Source: Bacteroidales bacterium (GTDB lineage: Bacteria; Bacteroidota; Bacteroidia; Bacteroidales; UBA932). Taken from it: a DNA stretch of 64,000 nucleotides. A program made the position numbers and the translations under genes. The notes beneath the pieces were generated by a model. That model did not search any database. It had not been told where the DNA came from and saw nothing but the letters and a program-made list of their open reading frames with translations. Shown here piece by piece: positions 41,151 to 50,399 of this stretch. Position 1 is the first letter of the stretch. Each line of letters opens with the position of its first letter. The DNA is taken from positions 1 to 64,000 of the forward strand of contig JAKSKK010000008.1 of assembly GCA_024401745.1 (NCBI GenBank). Direction: 5' to 3'.

Positions 41151-42452
41151 CTATATGCTGAAATTATGGTAATGCGGTCCGAAGCGCTCGAAGGCCTCGC
41201 GGTCCAGCATCTCCCTGTCGTCGGGGTGGGCGATCGAGATCATGAGCTTGGCCCTTTCCTGGAGGCTCTTGCCGTAGAGGTTCACTGAACCGTATTCGGT
41301 GACGAACCAATGGGCGTCGGAGCGGGGAGTCACGATGCCGGCGCCGGTGTTGAGGCTGCTGACGATCTTGTTCTTGCCCTTGAGCGTGCGGGAAGCGAAT
41401 GCGATGATGCTCTTGCCGCCCTCAGACATTGTTGCGCCGCGCACGAACTCGAGCTGTCCGCCGGTGCCGCTGAAGATGCGGGTGCCTATGGAGTCGGCGC
41501 TCACCTGACCTGTGAAGTCAACCTCGGTAGCCGAGTTGATGGCCTTCATGTGGGGGTTCTGTGCGATGATCGCGGGGTTGTTGGAGTAAGCGATGTCCTT
41601 CATGAGGACATTGGGATTATGGTCGATGAACGAGTAGACCTCGTTCGAACCGAGAAGGAACGAAGCCACTACCTTTCCGGTGTCTATCTTCTTGCATGCG
41701 CCGTTGATGACTCCGGCCTTTATGAGCTTTAGCAGCCCGTCGGCGAACATTTCGGTGTGCAGGCCGAGGTTCTTGTGGCCGCCGAGTTCTCCTGCGAGGG
41801 CGTTGGGGAGCGCGCCTATGCCCATCTGGATGCAGTCGCCGTCCTCGACAAGGGCGGCACAGTTCTTACCTATGATCATCTCGGTAGGGGTGGGCTCTGC
41901 GAAGTTCGCTGTCACGAGGGGAGTGTCGTCCTCGACGAGATAGTCGAACGCCTCGATGCTCACGAGGTTGCCGTATGCGAACGGCACGTTGGGATTTACG
42001 ACGCCTATGACGATCTCTGCTGATTCGATGGCTGCGATGGAGCAGTCGACGGATGTTCCGAGGGATACCATGCCGTTCTCGTCGGGAAGTGAGATGTTGA
42101 CGAGAGCGGCGCCGAGTTTGATATGGCCTTCACGGTAGAGTTTTGCGCTCTCGCCCAGGTGCACGGGCAGATAGTCGGCATAGCCAGCATTGACATTGGC
42201 CCTGACGTTGGGACCCACGAAGAAGCCCTGGTCGAAGAACTTGCCTTCGTATGCGGGGTCGCTGTAGGGAGCGGGACCCTCTGTATGGAAGTGATGGAAA
42301 TGCAGGTCGGTCACGTCTGAGGCGTCAGCTCTGCGGCAGAGTGCCTGTATCAGGCAGTGGGGAACGCTTGCCACGCTGCTGAGGTGTATGTGGACGTGTG
42401 AGGGAATATGGCTTACAGCTTCGTCAGCCGAAACGAATTTGATAGGTTTCAT
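41151..42452 (-). CDS. acetyl-CoA hydrolase/CoA-transferase family protein
   Basis: The 433-residue protein is a family I CoA-transferase of the acetyl-CoA hydrolase / 4-hydroxybutyrate CoA-transferase type. It shows GFFVGPNVRANVNAGYADYLPVHLGE, DCIQMGIGALPNALAGEL, the region NSATEVDFTGQVSADSIG with the expected catalytic Glu, and SGTGGQLEFVRGATMSEGGKSIIA. It moves CoA between short-chain acids, probably with acetate as one partner in fermentation. The exact acid is not determined. ATG 42452 is two bases after a promoter box; a TTG 27 bases upstream lies inside the promoter and is unlikely. Confidence 0.88.
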   Translation of the reverse strand: MKPIKFVSADEAVSHIPSHVHIHLSSVASVPHCLIQALCRRADASDVTDLHFHHFHTEGPAPYSDPAYEGKFFDQGFFVGPNVRANVNAGYADYLPVHLGESAKLYREGHIKLGAALVNISLPDENGMVSLGTSVDCSIAAIESAEIVIGVVNPNVPFAYGNLVSIEAFDYLVEDDTPLVTANFAEPTPTEMIIGKNCAALVEDGDCIQMGIGALPNALAGELGGHKNLGLHTEMFADGLLKLIKAGVINGACKKIDTGKVVASFLLGSNEVYSFIDHNPNVLMKDIAYSNNPAIIAQNPHMKAINSATEVDFTGQVSADSIGTRIFSGTGGQLEFVRGATMSEGGKSIIAFASRTLKGKNKIVSSLNTGAGIVTPRSDAHWFVTEYGSVNLYGKSLQERAKLMISIAHPDDREMLDREAFERFGPHYHNFSI

Positions 42453-42454
42453 CA

Positions 42455-42462
42455 CAAATTTA
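42455..42462 (-). promoter_or_regulatory. TAnnTTTG -7 box for the CoA-transferase gene
   Basis: The minus strand reads TAAATTTG only two bases before the ATG at 42452. It is one base away from the opposite-facing mazG box. Either the mRNA is leaderless or a different start is used. Confidence 0.6.
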
Positions 42463-42463
42463 T

Positions 42464-42471
42464 TATTTTTG
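42464..42471 (+). promoter_or_regulatory. TAnnTTTG -7 box for mazG/tcdA
   Basis: TATTTTTG lies 26 bases before the mazG ATG, abutting the box for the divergent CoA-transferase gene. Confidence 0.65.
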
Positions 42472-42497
42472 TGGTGCAAATTTACAAAATATAATCA

Positions 42498-43304
42498 ATG
42501 CACACAAAGCAGGAAAAGATGGAGGCCTTCGGCCGCCTTCTGGATATAATGGACGCGCTTCGCGAGCGCTGCCCCTGGAATGCCGAGCAGACTTTCGAGA
42601 GCCTGCGCCCCATGACCGAGGAGGAAGTGTACGAACTGGCCGATGCCGTCCTCAAGGGAGACGAAAAGGATGTATGCAAGGAGATAGGCGACCTCCTCTA
42701 CCACATGGTGTTCTATGCGAAGATAGGTGAGGAGAAAGGCTCCTTCGACATTGCCGACTGCATAGGAAAGATATGCGGCAAGATGGTATTCCGCCATCCT
42801 CATGTGTTCCGCCCGGACGGCAGCCTCGTACCGGAAGGGGAGGCTCCCAGCGCAAAGGAAATCGCTGATACATGGGAACTTGTCAAGGCAAAGGAAAAGG
42901 ACGGCAACAAGACCGTCATGAGCGGGATCCCCGACGCGATGCCTGCTGTGCTCAAGGCTCTCAGCATGCAGGAGAAGGCCCGCGGCTGCGGCTTCGACTG
43001 GGAGAAGCCCGAGGATGTGTGGGACAAGGTCGAGGAAGAGCTGGGCGAAGCCAGGGAGGCATGCGGCGAGAAGGACATGGCCCACATGCAGGAGGAGTTC
43101 GGAGACCTCATGTTCGCCGTAATCAACGCCACCCGCCTGTACGGGATCGACCCTGAGGCGGCCCTCAGCGGCACCTGCAGCAAGTTCCGCCGCAGATTCA
43201 CATACCTCGAGGAGAACACCCTCAAGAAAGGCATAAAGCTTACCGACCTCACGCTCGCGCAGATGGATGCCATCTGGGACGAGGGCAAAGCCAAAGGGCT
43301 ATGA
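42498..43304 (+). CDS. mazG: nucleoside triphosphate pyrophosphohydrolase
   Basis: MazG removes pyrophosphate from NTPs and helps clear damaged nucleotides. The 268-residue protein has two MazG repeats: residues 5-130 with LRERCPWNAEQTFESLRPMTEEEVYELADAV, and 145-265 with DWEKPEDVWDKVEEELGEARE and EFGDLMFAVINATR. The EExxE...ExxD metal motifs are visible in both halves. Length is normal. The stop overlaps the tcdA start (ATGA). Confidence 0.94.
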   Translation: MHTKQEKMEAFGRLLDIMDALRERCPWNAEQTFESLRPMTEEEVYELADAVLKGDEKDVCKEIGDLLYHMVFYAKIGEEKGSFDIADCIGKICGKMVFRHPHVFRPDGSLVPEGEAPSAKEIADTWELVKAKEKDGNKTVMSGIPDAMPAVLKALSMQEKARGCGFDWEKPEDVWDKVEEELGEAREACGEKDMAHMQEEFGDLMFAVINATRLYGIDPEAALSGTCSKFRRRFTYLEENTLKKGIKLTDLTLAQMDAIWDEGKAKGL

Positions 43305-44032
43305 CACACTGGACTGACCGCACCCGGCTTCTTCTTGGCGACGAAGGCCTCGACCGCCTCGCTTCCTCCCGCGTTGCGGTAGTCGGCGTCGGCGGCGTGG
43401 GCGGCTATGCTGCCGAGATGCTCGTGCGTGCCGGCATGGGCCACATCCTCATAATCGACAACGACGAGGTGGGCGAGAGCAACCTCAACCGCCAGCTCCT
43501 GGCCCTGAATTCCACGGTAGGCCAGCCCAAGGTCGAGGTGCTCAGGCAGCGCCTGCTTGACATCAATCCCGCGCTGGACATAGCCGTTGTGCCACAGTAC
43601 GTGTCGGAGGAGAACATGGCCGAGGTCATGGGCTCTGCCGGCCCGCTCGACTTCGTGGTGGACGCGATCGACACGCTGAGCCCCAAGATCGCCCTGATCC
43701 AGTACTGCCTCAGGAATGCGATACCGCTCGTGAGCTCGATGGGCAGCGGCGCCAAGGCCGACGCCACCATGGTGCGCATCGCCGACATCTCGAAGACCTA
43801 CCAGGATCCGCTCGCTTTCATGGTGCGCAAGCGCCTTCACAAGCTTGGCATATACAAAGGCTTCCTTGCCGTATTCTCCGGCGAACTGCCCAGAAAGGAG
43901 TCGATGGTCATCGAGGAATCCCGTAACAAGAAGTCGCAGGTCGGCACAATCTCGTACATGCCGGCAGTGTTCGGCTGCGTTTGTGCACAGGCTGTGATAA
44001 GTCGCATTGCAGGGCTCACGGAAAATTGCTAA
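43301..44032 (+). CDS. tcdA: tRNA threonylcarbamoyladenosine dehydratase
   Basis: TcdA (CsdL) is an E1-like ATP enzyme that cyclises t6A37 in tRNA to ct6A. The 243-residue protein has the nucleotide loop VAVVGVGGVGGYAAEMLVRAGMG, the NLNRQLLALNSTVGQPKVE block and DFVVDAIDTLSPK, as in the family, and ends with YMPAVFGCVCAQAVISRI. It overlaps mazG by 4 bp. The next gene's promoter box is laid over its stop codon. Confidence 0.92.
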   Translation: MTHWTDRTRLLLGDEGLDRLASSRVAVVGVGGVGGYAAEMLVRAGMGHILIIDNDEVGESNLNRQLLALNSTVGQPKVEVLRQRLLDINPALDIAVVPQYVSEENMAEVMGSAGPLDFVVDAIDTLSPKIALIQYCLRNAIPLVSSMGSGAKADATMVRIADISKTYQDPLAFMVRKRLHKLGIYKGFLAVFSGELPRKESMVIEESRNKKSQVGTISYMPAVFGCVCAQAVISRIAGLTENC

Positions 44033-44037
44033 ATTTG
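44030..44037 (+). promoter_or_regulatory. TAnnTTTG -7 box for the GNAT-fold gene
   Basis: TAAATTTG begins on the TAA stop of tcdA and ends six bases before ATG 44044, again suggesting a leaderless mRNA. Confidence 0.75.
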
Positions 44038-44043
44038 CAGGCT

Positions 44044-45162
44044 ATGTATACTCTACTGGAAGTCAATGGCAGGAAGGACCTCATGCGATTCATCAAATTC
44101 CCTGATGAATTGTACAGGAACTGTCCCCAGTATGTGCCGGCGCTTCATTCCGACCAGGTGAAGTCACTGACGAAGGTGTCCACGCTCTCGTACTGCAAGA
44201 GCAGGCTCTGGCTTGCCCTGGACGGGGACGGGAAGGTCGTAGGACGCATCTGCGCTGCCATCAACCCCAGATACAACGAGCTGTACAAGGTCCGCAGAGT
44301 GCGCTTCGGCTGGTTCGACGTCATCGACGACTACGAGGTCGCAAAGCTTCTCTTCGGTGCCGCAGAGGCCTGGGCCAAGGAGCAGGGAATGACCGAGATC
44401 CACGGCCCGCTGTACTACAATACTCTCGGCAAGCAGGGTATGCTCGTCGAAGGCTTCGAGAACATTCCTCCCTTCAACTGCATATACAACTTCGCATACT
44501 ACAACAGGCTCGTGGAGCAGTACGGCTTTGAGAAGGAGTGCGACTGGCTGCAGTACGAGATGGTTGCCAACCATGGCGTTCCCGCCAAGGCAAGAAGGGT
44601 TTCCGAGCTCGTCCAGCAGCGCTACAAGCTCCAGTTCGCCGACATCGACGCCCTCAAGAAGGACCACGCGAAGGTGCGCGAGTTCTTCGACGTGTATAAC
44701 AGAAGCTTCTACGGCAGGGTCCACAACTTCATCCCCTTCACCGACGAGGAGATAGAGGAGGAGATCAAGGAGGTCATGCCTTTCATCTCAGACAAGACCA
44801 GCAGCATCGTTCTCGACGAGAACGGCAACGTGGCCGCATTCGGAATCGCATTCCCCAGCATCTCCAAGGCGCTTCAGAAGGCGAAGGGCAGGCTCTTCCC
44901 CTTCGGATGGTTCCATATCCTCAGGGCGAAGCATGACTATGAGGTGTGCGACCTCATGCTGAACGGCGCCGCCCCCGAATGGCAGGGCAAGGGCATCAGC
45001 GCGGTATATTACAGGGACATAGCCGACAAGGCCCTGAAGGTCGGGGCCAGAAGAGGAATATCAAACCCCCAGATCGAGTCGAACACGGCCGTGAACATCT
45101 GGAATGACTACGAGCGTGAGCCTTACATGAGGCGCCGCTGTTACATCAAGAAAATAGATTAA
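44044..45162 (+). CDS. GNAT-fold protein of the YghO type
   Basis: The 372-residue protein resembles E. coli YghO and related uncharacterised proteins. The C-terminal half (about 220-370) looks like an acetyltransferase-type fold: [22 protein letters not shown], then [36 protein letters not shown], where QGKGI is the likely acyl-CoA phosphate loop. The N-terminal half contains [20 protein letters not shown]. The substrate is unknown. ATG 44044 is favoured by the promoter box six bases before it; an open frame upstream overlaps tcdA. Confidence 0.75.
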   Translation: MYTLLEVNGRKDLMRFIKFPDELYRNCPQYVPALHSDQVKSLTKVSTLSYCKSRLWLALDGDGKVVGRICAAINPRYNELYKVRRVRFGWFDVIDDYEVAKLLFGAAEAWAKEQGMTEIHGPLYYNTLGKQGMLVEGFENIPPFNCIYNFAYYNRLVEQYGFEKECDWLQYEMVANHGVPAKARRVSELVQQRYKLQFADIDALKKDHAKVREFFDVYNRSFYGRVHNFIPFTDEEIEEEIKEVMPFISDKTSSIVLDENGNVAAFGIAFPSISKALQKAKGRLFPFGWFHILRAKHDYEVCDLMLNGAAPEWQGKGISAVYYRDIADKALKVGARRGISNPQIESNTAVNIWNDYEREPYMRRRCYIKKID

Positions 45163-45170
45163 GAAAATAT

Positions 45171-46265
45171 ATGGCAGACACCAGCACATTACTCGAGAAG
45201 GTACTCTCGCTGCAGGGCAAGTTCCAGAGCCTGCAGGACCAGCTTGCAAGCCCGGACGTGATGTCCGACATGAAGAAGTTCGTTCAGCTGAACAAGGACT
45301 ACAAGGAGCTTGAGCCCATCATCAAGGCCGGACAGGAATACAAGAAGATGATGGACGACCTCGCTTCCGCAAAGGACATCCTTGTGAACGAGAAGGACGA
45401 GGAGCTGCGCGAGATGGCCCGCGAGGAGATAAACGACATCGAGCCCAGGATTCCCGACATGGAGCAGAACATCAAGCTCCTGCTCATCCCTGCCGATCCT
45501 GACGACGGCAAGAACGCCATGGTCGAGATCCGTGGCGGCGCCGGTGGCGACGAGGCGGCAATCTTCGCAGGAGACCTTTTCCGCATGTACCAGCACTATG
45601 CCGAGGCACGCGGCTGGAAGCTCGAGGTCACCGACCAGGCTCCCGGTACTTCCGGCGGATACAAGCAGATAGTGTTCAAGCTCAGCTCCAGCACTGACGG
45701 TGTCTATGGCATAATGAAATACGAGTCAGGCGTGCACCGTGTGCAGCGTGTGCCCCAGACCGAGACCCAGGGCCGAATCCAGACTTCAGCCGCATCGGTG
45801 GCAGTGTTCCCCGAGGCGGGCGAGTTCGACGTCGACCTCAAGTGGGACGATATCCGTCTCGACCTCTTCTGCTCATCAGGCCCCGGCGGCCAGGGTGTCA
45901 ACACCACCTATTCTGCCGTCCGCCTCACCCATATCCCCTCAGGTCTGGTAGTCCAGTGCCAGGAGGAGCGTTCCCAGCTCAAGAACAAGGACCGTGCGTT
46001 CGAGGAACTCCGTACCCGTCTGTACAACCTCGAGCATCAGAAATATCTTGACGAGATCGCTTCCAAGCGCAAGACCATGGTCAGCACGGGCGACCGCTCA
46101 GCCAAGATCCGCACATACAACTACCCGCAGGGCCGTGTTACCGACCACCGCATCAACTGGAGCATGTACAACCTCCCCGTCTTCATGGACGGAGCAATTC
46201 AGGAGTGCATTGACCAGCTGCAGATCGCAGAGAATGCGGAGCGTCTGAAGGAAGCGGGAGAATAG
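45171..46265 (+). CDS. prfA: peptide chain release factor 1
   Basis: RF1 ends translation at UAA and UAG. The 364-residue protein has the stop-codon reading P-x-T motif as Pro195-Gln-Thr197 ([10 protein letters not shown]), which marks RF1 rather than RF2, and the catalytic GGQ (239-241) in [20 protein letters not shown]. It starts 8 bp after the GNAT-fold gene and ends 3 bp before the convergent phosphorylase gene. Confidence 0.96.
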   Translation: MADTSTLLEKVLSLQGKFQSLQDQLASPDVMSDMKKFVQLNKDYKELEPIIKAGQEYKKMMDDLASAKDILVNEKDEELREMAREEINDIEPRIPDMEQNIKLLLIPADPDDGKNAMVEIRGGAGGDEAAIFAGDLFRMYQHYAEARGWKLEVTDQAPGTSGGYKQIVFKLSSSTDGVYGIMKYESGVHRVQRVPQTETQGRIQTSAASVAVFPEAGEFDVDLKWDDIRLDLFCSSGPGGQGVNTTYSAVRLTHIPSGLVVQCQEERSQLKNKDRAFEELRTRLYNLEHQKYLDEIASKRKTMVSTGDRSAKIRTYNYPQGRVTDHRINWSMYNLPVFMDGAIQECIDQLQIAENAERLKEAGE

Positions 46266-46268
46266 TCC

Positions 46269-47138
46269 TTATTCAGCCATCTTGTCGAGCGCGAGCTTGA
46301 CCATCTCGAACACTCTGGGCTTGTAGTCCGTATTCGCTCCCTTGTGGTAGCGATGGGCTATGGCGCAGCAGAGTGTGACGGCGTTGTGCCCGAGCTTTGC
46401 GGACATTCCGGCAAGGGCTGAACTCTCCATCTCGAAGTTTGTGATCTTGAATCCGCCGAACTCGAAGCTCTCGAAGTCCTCGAGCATGTCCGGCATTGCA
46501 AGGCCCTGGCGTACGACGCGTCCCTGGGGGCCGTAGAATCCGCTTGCGGCCACTGTCATGCCCTTCACGGTGCAGTCTTTGAACTTCTCGATCATGTAGT
46601 CGCTGGCGCGTACAAAGTACGGGTCGGGCAGATGCCTGTCCCAGTGCACGTGCTCCTTGAACGCCTCCTCGAAATCGAGCAGGGCTATGGAGTCGCGGTT
46701 GTCGTACCAGTTGAGCAGGCCGTCGCAGCCGATGGAGATGTGCGAAAGGATGAATGCGCCCAGGGGAATCTCGGGCTGGATTGCGCCGCAGGTGCCGAGA
46801 CGCAGGATGTTCAGGGTCGTGTGCTCCGGCTTGACTTCCCTTGTCTCGAAGTCGATGTTGGCCAAAGCGTCGAGCTCCGTCATGACTATGTCGATGTTGT
46901 CGCAGCCGATTCCGGTGGAAAGGGCGGTGATGCGCTTGCCGTTGTAGAGTCCGGTGGCCCATACGAATTCGCGTGACGCACCTTCGCACTCCACTTCGGA
47001 GTACAGGCCGCGTATCATTGCCACTCTTCCGGGGTCGCCTACAAGTATGACGTTCTGTGCCAGCTGCTCCGGACGGATGTGCAGATGGAACACTGATCCG
47101 TCTGAATTGATTATCAGTTCTGATTCGGGTATTCTCAT
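46269..47138 (-). CDS. nucleoside phosphorylase (uridine phosphorylase-like)
   Basis: The 289-residue protein belongs to the PNP/UDP family, which splits nucleosides with phosphate. It has the phosphate loop NVILVGDPGRVAMI, ITALSTGIGCDNIDIVMTEL, LRLGTCGAIQPEIPLG and the ribose-binding Glu in ITNFEMESSALAGMSAKLGH. The C-terminus (AIAHRYHKG...) is longer and different from E. coli Udp, so the base preference is uncertain. It is the last of a three-gene minus-strand run after LytTR and DUF4293 genes. Confidence 0.87.
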   Translation of the reverse strand: MRIPESELIINSDGSVFHLHIRPEQLAQNVILVGDPGRVAMIRGLYSEVECEGASREFVWATGLYNGKRITALSTGIGCDNIDIVMTELDALANIDFETREVKPEHTTLNILRLGTCGAIQPEIPLGAFILSHISIGCDGLLNWYDNRDSIALLDFEEAFKEHVHWDRHLPDPYFVRASDYMIEKFKDCTVKGMTVAASGFYGPQGRVVRQGLAMPDMLEDFESFEFGGFKITNFEMESSALAGMSAKLGHNAVTLCCAIAHRYHKGANTDYKPRVFEMVKLALDKMAE

Positions 47139-47156
47139 GTTATTCTGTTCTGTGGG

Positions 47157-47558
47157 TTATCTTTTCTTCTTGGGGCCTCTGAGCCGGCCTGCGCTGCGGA
47201 CCATGAGCTCGTCGGAGAATATGGCGCGTGCCGCAAGTATGTCGAGTATGACTGCCACTATGGGGAAGATGGCGGCCACGTGGAAGATGCGCTCGCTGTG
47301 GGTTGCAAGGAAGTCCACTGCTATCCATGCCTGCAGGGCCACGGTGATTATGGCGCTGAGTATGGCCGTGCGCATCTGGAATATCCTGTGCTTGTAGCTC
47401 GTGAGCGCAAGCAGGTTCAGCAGCACGACTATTATCATCAGGATGAGGTACGGATAGTAGGATATGAAGCTGACGTCATCTGCCTTGTTGCAGAAGAACA
47501 TTGCAGCCAGCAGGCCTGTCGCCAGTGCCAGGTAGATCGTTTGAATTCTTTGCCACAT
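47157..47558 (-). CDS. DUF4293 membrane protein
   Basis: The 133-residue protein has four hydrophobic helices and starts MWQRIQTIYLALATGLL, the signature of the Bacteroidetes family DUF4293. It ends in a basic tail (GRLRGPKKKR) expected on the cytoplasmic side. No function is known. It lies 2 bp after the LytTR gene and 18 bp before the phosphorylase gene. Confidence 0.8.
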   Translation of the reverse strand: MWQRIQTIYLALATGLLAAMFFCNKADDVSFISYYPYLILMIIVVLLNLLALTSYKHRIFQMRTAILSAIITVALQAWIAVDFLATHSERIFHVAAIFPIVAVILDILAARAIFSDELMVRSAGRLRGPKKKR

Positions 47559-47560
47559 GT

Positions 47561-48439
47561 CTATCTTGAATTGAATCGGGAGAGCACTGTCTCCTCGTAT
47601 GATTTCGAAACCGGTATGGGGTCGAGCCCCTTTCTGTCGAGGTCGATGAAGTATCCGCCTCCTTCGAAGCGGAGCGTTGCGACCTTGTCGATGTTGACGA
47701 CGTATTTCCTGTGGCAGCGCACCAGGTCGCTGTCAGTGAAGCTCTCCTCGATTGTCTTCAGCTTGCAGCGCAGCATGTACTGCTTCATCTCGCCGTCGGT
47801 GTTGATGTACCACACCTGGATGTAGTTGTCGTCGGACTCGAGGAAATAGAGGTTGTCGGAGTTGATGCTGAACTTGATGGCGCCGTTGTTGTCGGTCAGG
47901 TTGATGCGCTTTTCCTTGTGCAGGGGCACCTGCTCGTCGCTGACGACGTTGCTGTAGTTCATCAGGCGTATTGTGTTGTTCTTGTCCTCCAGGGCGAAAT
48001 ACAGGCCCGAGATGATGTAGGGGATGCCGAGGCACACCAGCGTGATGATGATCGACTGGGCGAGCAGCGGCACGAACTTTATGTTGTCGGTCTCGATGAT
48101 CCCGAAGGACTCGCCTTCTATGGTGAAGGCCGTGTAGAGCAGTGCTATGACGCAGACCTCGCCGAAGCACCAGAGCATGTACTCGAGGTAGGTCATGTCG
48201 TTGGCGCTGCGGAAGTACAGGGCTCTCTTGCTTATGACCACCACGATGACCGCGATCACGAAGAATGCCACCGTGTATCCGAAGGCCTCGTTGCCTGCCA
48301 GCTGGAACCATGCATTCTGAGTGAACGGTATGCTGACCAGGATGAAGATCAGGGAGAACAGGGCCGCAAACACAACGCTTGCGGTCAACTGATGCTTTCC
48401 GAGCAGGTAGCGCGGAATGATGTCTGTCAGCCTGAACAT
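47561..48439 (-). CDS. membrane-bound LytTR transcription regulator
   Basis: The 292-residue protein has about five membrane helices (20-160) and a C-terminal LytTR DNA-binding domain (about 190-290: KFSINSDNLYFLESDDNYIQVWYI, CKLKTIEESFTDSDLVRCHRKYVVNIDKV, DPIPVSKSYEE). There is no receiver domain and no kinase gene nearby, so it looks like a one-component regulator that senses in the membrane. Its targets are unknown. The promoter box is 48464-48471. It precedes the DUF4293 gene. Confidence 0.87.
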   Translation of the reverse strand: MFRLTDIIPRYLLGKHQLTASVVFAALFSLIFILVSIPFTQNAWFQLAGNEAFGYTVAFFVIAVIVVVISKRALYFRSANDMTYLEYMLWCFGEVCVIALLYTAFTIEGESFGIIETDNIKFVPLLAQSIIITLVCLGIPYIISGLYFALEDKNNTIRLMNYSNVVSDEQVPLHKEKRINLTDNNGAIKFSINSDNLYFLESDDNYIQVWYINTDGEMKQYMLRCKLKTIEESFTDSDLVRCHRKYVVNIDKVATLRFEGGGYFIDLDRKGLDPIPVSKSYEETVLSRFNSR

Positions 48440-48463
48440 CTTCTCTGCGGGACTTGTGATTTA

Positions 48464-48471
48464 CAAATATA
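48464..48471 (-). promoter_or_regulatory. TAnnTTTG -7 box for the LytTR/DUF4293/phosphorylase unit
   Basis: The minus strand reads TATATTTG 24 bases before the ATG at 48439. It is 12 bp from the opposite-facing fabF box. Confidence 0.7.
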
Positions 48472-48483
48472 AGAATAATTTGC

Positions 48484-48491
48484 TACCTTTG
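48484..48491 (+). promoter_or_regulatory. TAnnTTTG -7 box for fabF
   Basis: TACCTTTG lies 20 bases before the fabF ATG at 48512. Confidence 0.7.
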
Positions 48492-48511
48492 TAAATCTAC
48501 TGAGTGAGCTT

Positions 48512-49765
48512 ATGGAAAGGAGAGTCGTCATAACAGGTCTTGGTGTTGTTTCCTGCATAGGGAACGACGTCCGTACTTTCTGGGAGAACCTTGTTGCCGG
48601 AGTCTGCGGCATCGAGGTGATAGACGAGTTCCCGACCGACGGCTTCCCTGTCAAGATAGGCGGCAAGGTGCGCAACTTCAATCCTGAGGAGTACGGCATG
48701 GACAGGCCGTTCATCCGCAAGCAGGATCCGTTCTCCATCTATGCCATGGCCGCCGCGTGGCAGGCAGTGGGAGACAGCGGCATCAACGCAATCGGCCCCG
48801 ACGCCAACATCGATCCGTACCGCTTCGGCGTGTATATGGGCTCCGGCGTGGGCGGCTTCGACACAATAGTCCGTGAGGTGGAACACCTCTTCGAGGACCG
48901 CAGCGGCAAGTGGGTCTCTCCGCTCTTCATCCCCACCATGATAGCCAACATGGCTTCCGGCAACGTGGCCATAAAGTTCGGCGCCATGGGCTCCTGCCTG
49001 AACATACAGGCGGCCTGCGCAACGTCCTCCCATGCCATAGGTGAGGCCTACCGCTCCATCAAGCACGGATATGCCGACGCATTCATTGCCGGCGGCACCG
49101 AGAAGGATGCCATCCCCATGGGACTTTCCGGCTTTGCAAACGCCCGTGCCCTCTCCAGGGAACCGGACCCCAAGCATGCCTGCCTGCCCTTCAATGCCGA
49201 CCGTGGTGGCTTCGTGATGGCCGACGGTGCGGCCGCCCTCATCGTAGAGGAATACGAGCACGCAGTCGCCAGAGGAGCTCACATCTATGCCGAGATAGTC
49301 GGCTATGGCGCCACCTGCGATGCCTATCATGCCACGGCTCCCAGGCCTGATGGCACGACCCAGGCCGAATGCATACGCCAGGCCCTTGCCGAGGCTGCAT
49401 ACGACCCTGCAAAGGACAGGATGTACATCAACGCCCACGGCACCGGCACGAAGATGAACGACGTGGCCGAGACTATGGCCTACAAGCTCGCCCTGGGTGA
49501 CGATGCGTACAAGGCGCACATCAGCAGCACCAAGAGCATGCACGGCCACATGCTGGGCGCTACGGGCGCCGTCGAGGCCATCGCCACGGTGCTGGCACTC
49601 CAGGAGGGTATAATTCCTCCCACCATCAATCTGGACAATCCCGATCCCGAGTGCGACCTCGACTACACGCCGAACAAGGCCGTCAAGGCTGACATCAACC
49701 TCGGCCTTTCCGATTCGTTCGGATTCGGCGGACACAACGCCTGTCTGGCGTTCCGCAAGATCTAG
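48512..49765 (+). CDS. fabF: beta-ketoacyl-ACP synthase II
   Basis: FabF extends acyl-ACP in fatty-acid synthesis. The 417-residue thiolase-fold protein has the nucleophile in NIQAACATSSHAIGEAYRSI, the first His in INAHGTGTKMNDVAE and the second in TKSMHGHMLGATGAVEA, and ends with the glycine-rich FGFGGHNACLAF. No other fab gene adjoins it, so it may be a second copy or a KAS with a special substrate. Its last 4 bp overlap the convergent Clp-N gene. Confidence 0.92.
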   Translation: MERRVVITGLGVVSCIGNDVRTFWENLVAGVCGIEVIDEFPTDGFPVKIGGKVRNFNPEEYGMDRPFIRKQDPFSIYAMAAAWQAVGDSGINAIGPDANIDPYRFGVYMGSGVGGFDTIVREVEHLFEDRSGKWVSPLFIPTMIANMASGNVAIKFGAMGSCLNIQAACATSSHAIGEAYRSIKHGYADAFIAGGTEKDAIPMGLSGFANARALSREPDPKHACLPFNADRGGFVMADGAAALIVEEYEHAVARGAHIYAEIVGYGATCDAYHATAPRPDGTTQAECIRQALAEAAYDPAKDRMYINAHGTGTKMNDVAETMAYKLALGDDAYKAHISSTKSMHGHMLGATGAVEAIATVLALQEGIIPPTINLDNPDPECDLDYTPNKAVKADINLGLSDSFGFGGHNACLAFRKI

Positions 49766-50310
49766 CTTGTAATACCGCTCTTGAAAGTTCCTGATGCCAT
49801 TACCCTGCGGAGCTCTGCTTCCAGGGCGTCAGCTATGTCCTCCGCCTTGGGCATGGGGGCCTTGCGGGGTTTTTCGATCTTCCCGGCCACGGCGTCGGTG
49901 AGCGTGGCGGTGCATATCCCGTGGCTGTCGAGGAAGTCCCTGAAGGCGTTCTTCCCGCAGCGTGAGGCGGCTATCAGCAGATGCTCCGGCCCGGGCTGCG
50001 ACGAGCCTTCCTTGAGCGCTTCGTAGATGCTCAGGTTGAGGGCGCTCACGGCGCTGTGGGCGAAGCCTATCCTGCTGCCTTCGTTATAGGGTACGGAAGT
50101 GGGCCTGGATACCTGGAAATCAATGTATTTCTTGAGCTCTTCCATACTGATGCCCAATGACTTGAGCGTGCGGCAGAACTTGTTGTCGGAGTGCCTCAGT
50201 GCACCCAGCACGAGGTGGTCCACGGTGAGGCCGTAGTGCCCCGTGCGCATGGCTTCGTCGCGGGCTTTGGCAATGATTGCCTCGAGGTCTGGAGAAACGG
50301 TGATTTCCAT
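49762..50310 (-). CDS. stand-alone Clp N-domain protein
   Basis: The 182-residue protein is an isolated Clp amino-terminal (R) domain: two helical repeats, ISPDLEAIIAKARDEAMRTGHYGLTVDHLVLGAL-like at residues 4-38 and HSAVSALNLSIYEALKEGSSQPGPEHLLIAA-like at 85-115. No AAA+ module follows; the tail (145-182) is a basic/Pro segment and a helix. In ClpA/ClpC/ClpB this domain binds substrates and adaptors, so a free copy could act as adaptor or decoy for a Clp ATPase. The role is inference. It is divergent from gyrA and overlaps fabF by 4 bp. Confidence 0.78.
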   Translation of the reverse strand: MEITVSPDLEAIIAKARDEAMRTGHYGLTVDHLVLGALRHSDNKFCRTLKSLGISMEELKKYIDFQVSRPTSVPYNEGSRIGFAHSAVSALNLSIYEALKEGSSQPGPEHLLIAASRCGKNAFRDFLDSHGICTATLTDAVAGKIEKPRKAPMPKAEDIADALEAELRRVMASGTFKSGITS

Positions 50311-50324
50311 AATAAATAGCTAGG

Positions 50325-50332
50325 CAAATATA
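50325..50332 (-). promoter_or_regulatory. TAnnTTTG -7 box for the Clp-N gene
   Basis: The minus strand reads TATATTTG 14 bases before the ATG at 50310, facing away from the gyrA box. Confidence 0.7.
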
Positions 50333-50354
50333 AGGAATTATCAGATATTTTAGT

Positions 50355-50362
50355 TATATTTG
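50355..50362 (+). promoter_or_regulatory. TAnnTTTG -7 box for gyrA
   Basis: TATATTTG lies 37 bases before the gyrA ATG at 50400. Confidence 0.65.
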
Positions 50363-50399
50363 CGTGTTTATATAAGATAGAGAAAACTAGTTGGTTTTT

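Noticed and set aside
42800..43840. Antisense open frame across mazG and tcdA (346 codons)
   Set aside because: It spans two conserved sense genes and has no promoter box.
48497..49735. Long antisense open frame across fabF (412 codons)
   Set aside because: Same shadow effect; the sense strand has all KAS active-site residues.
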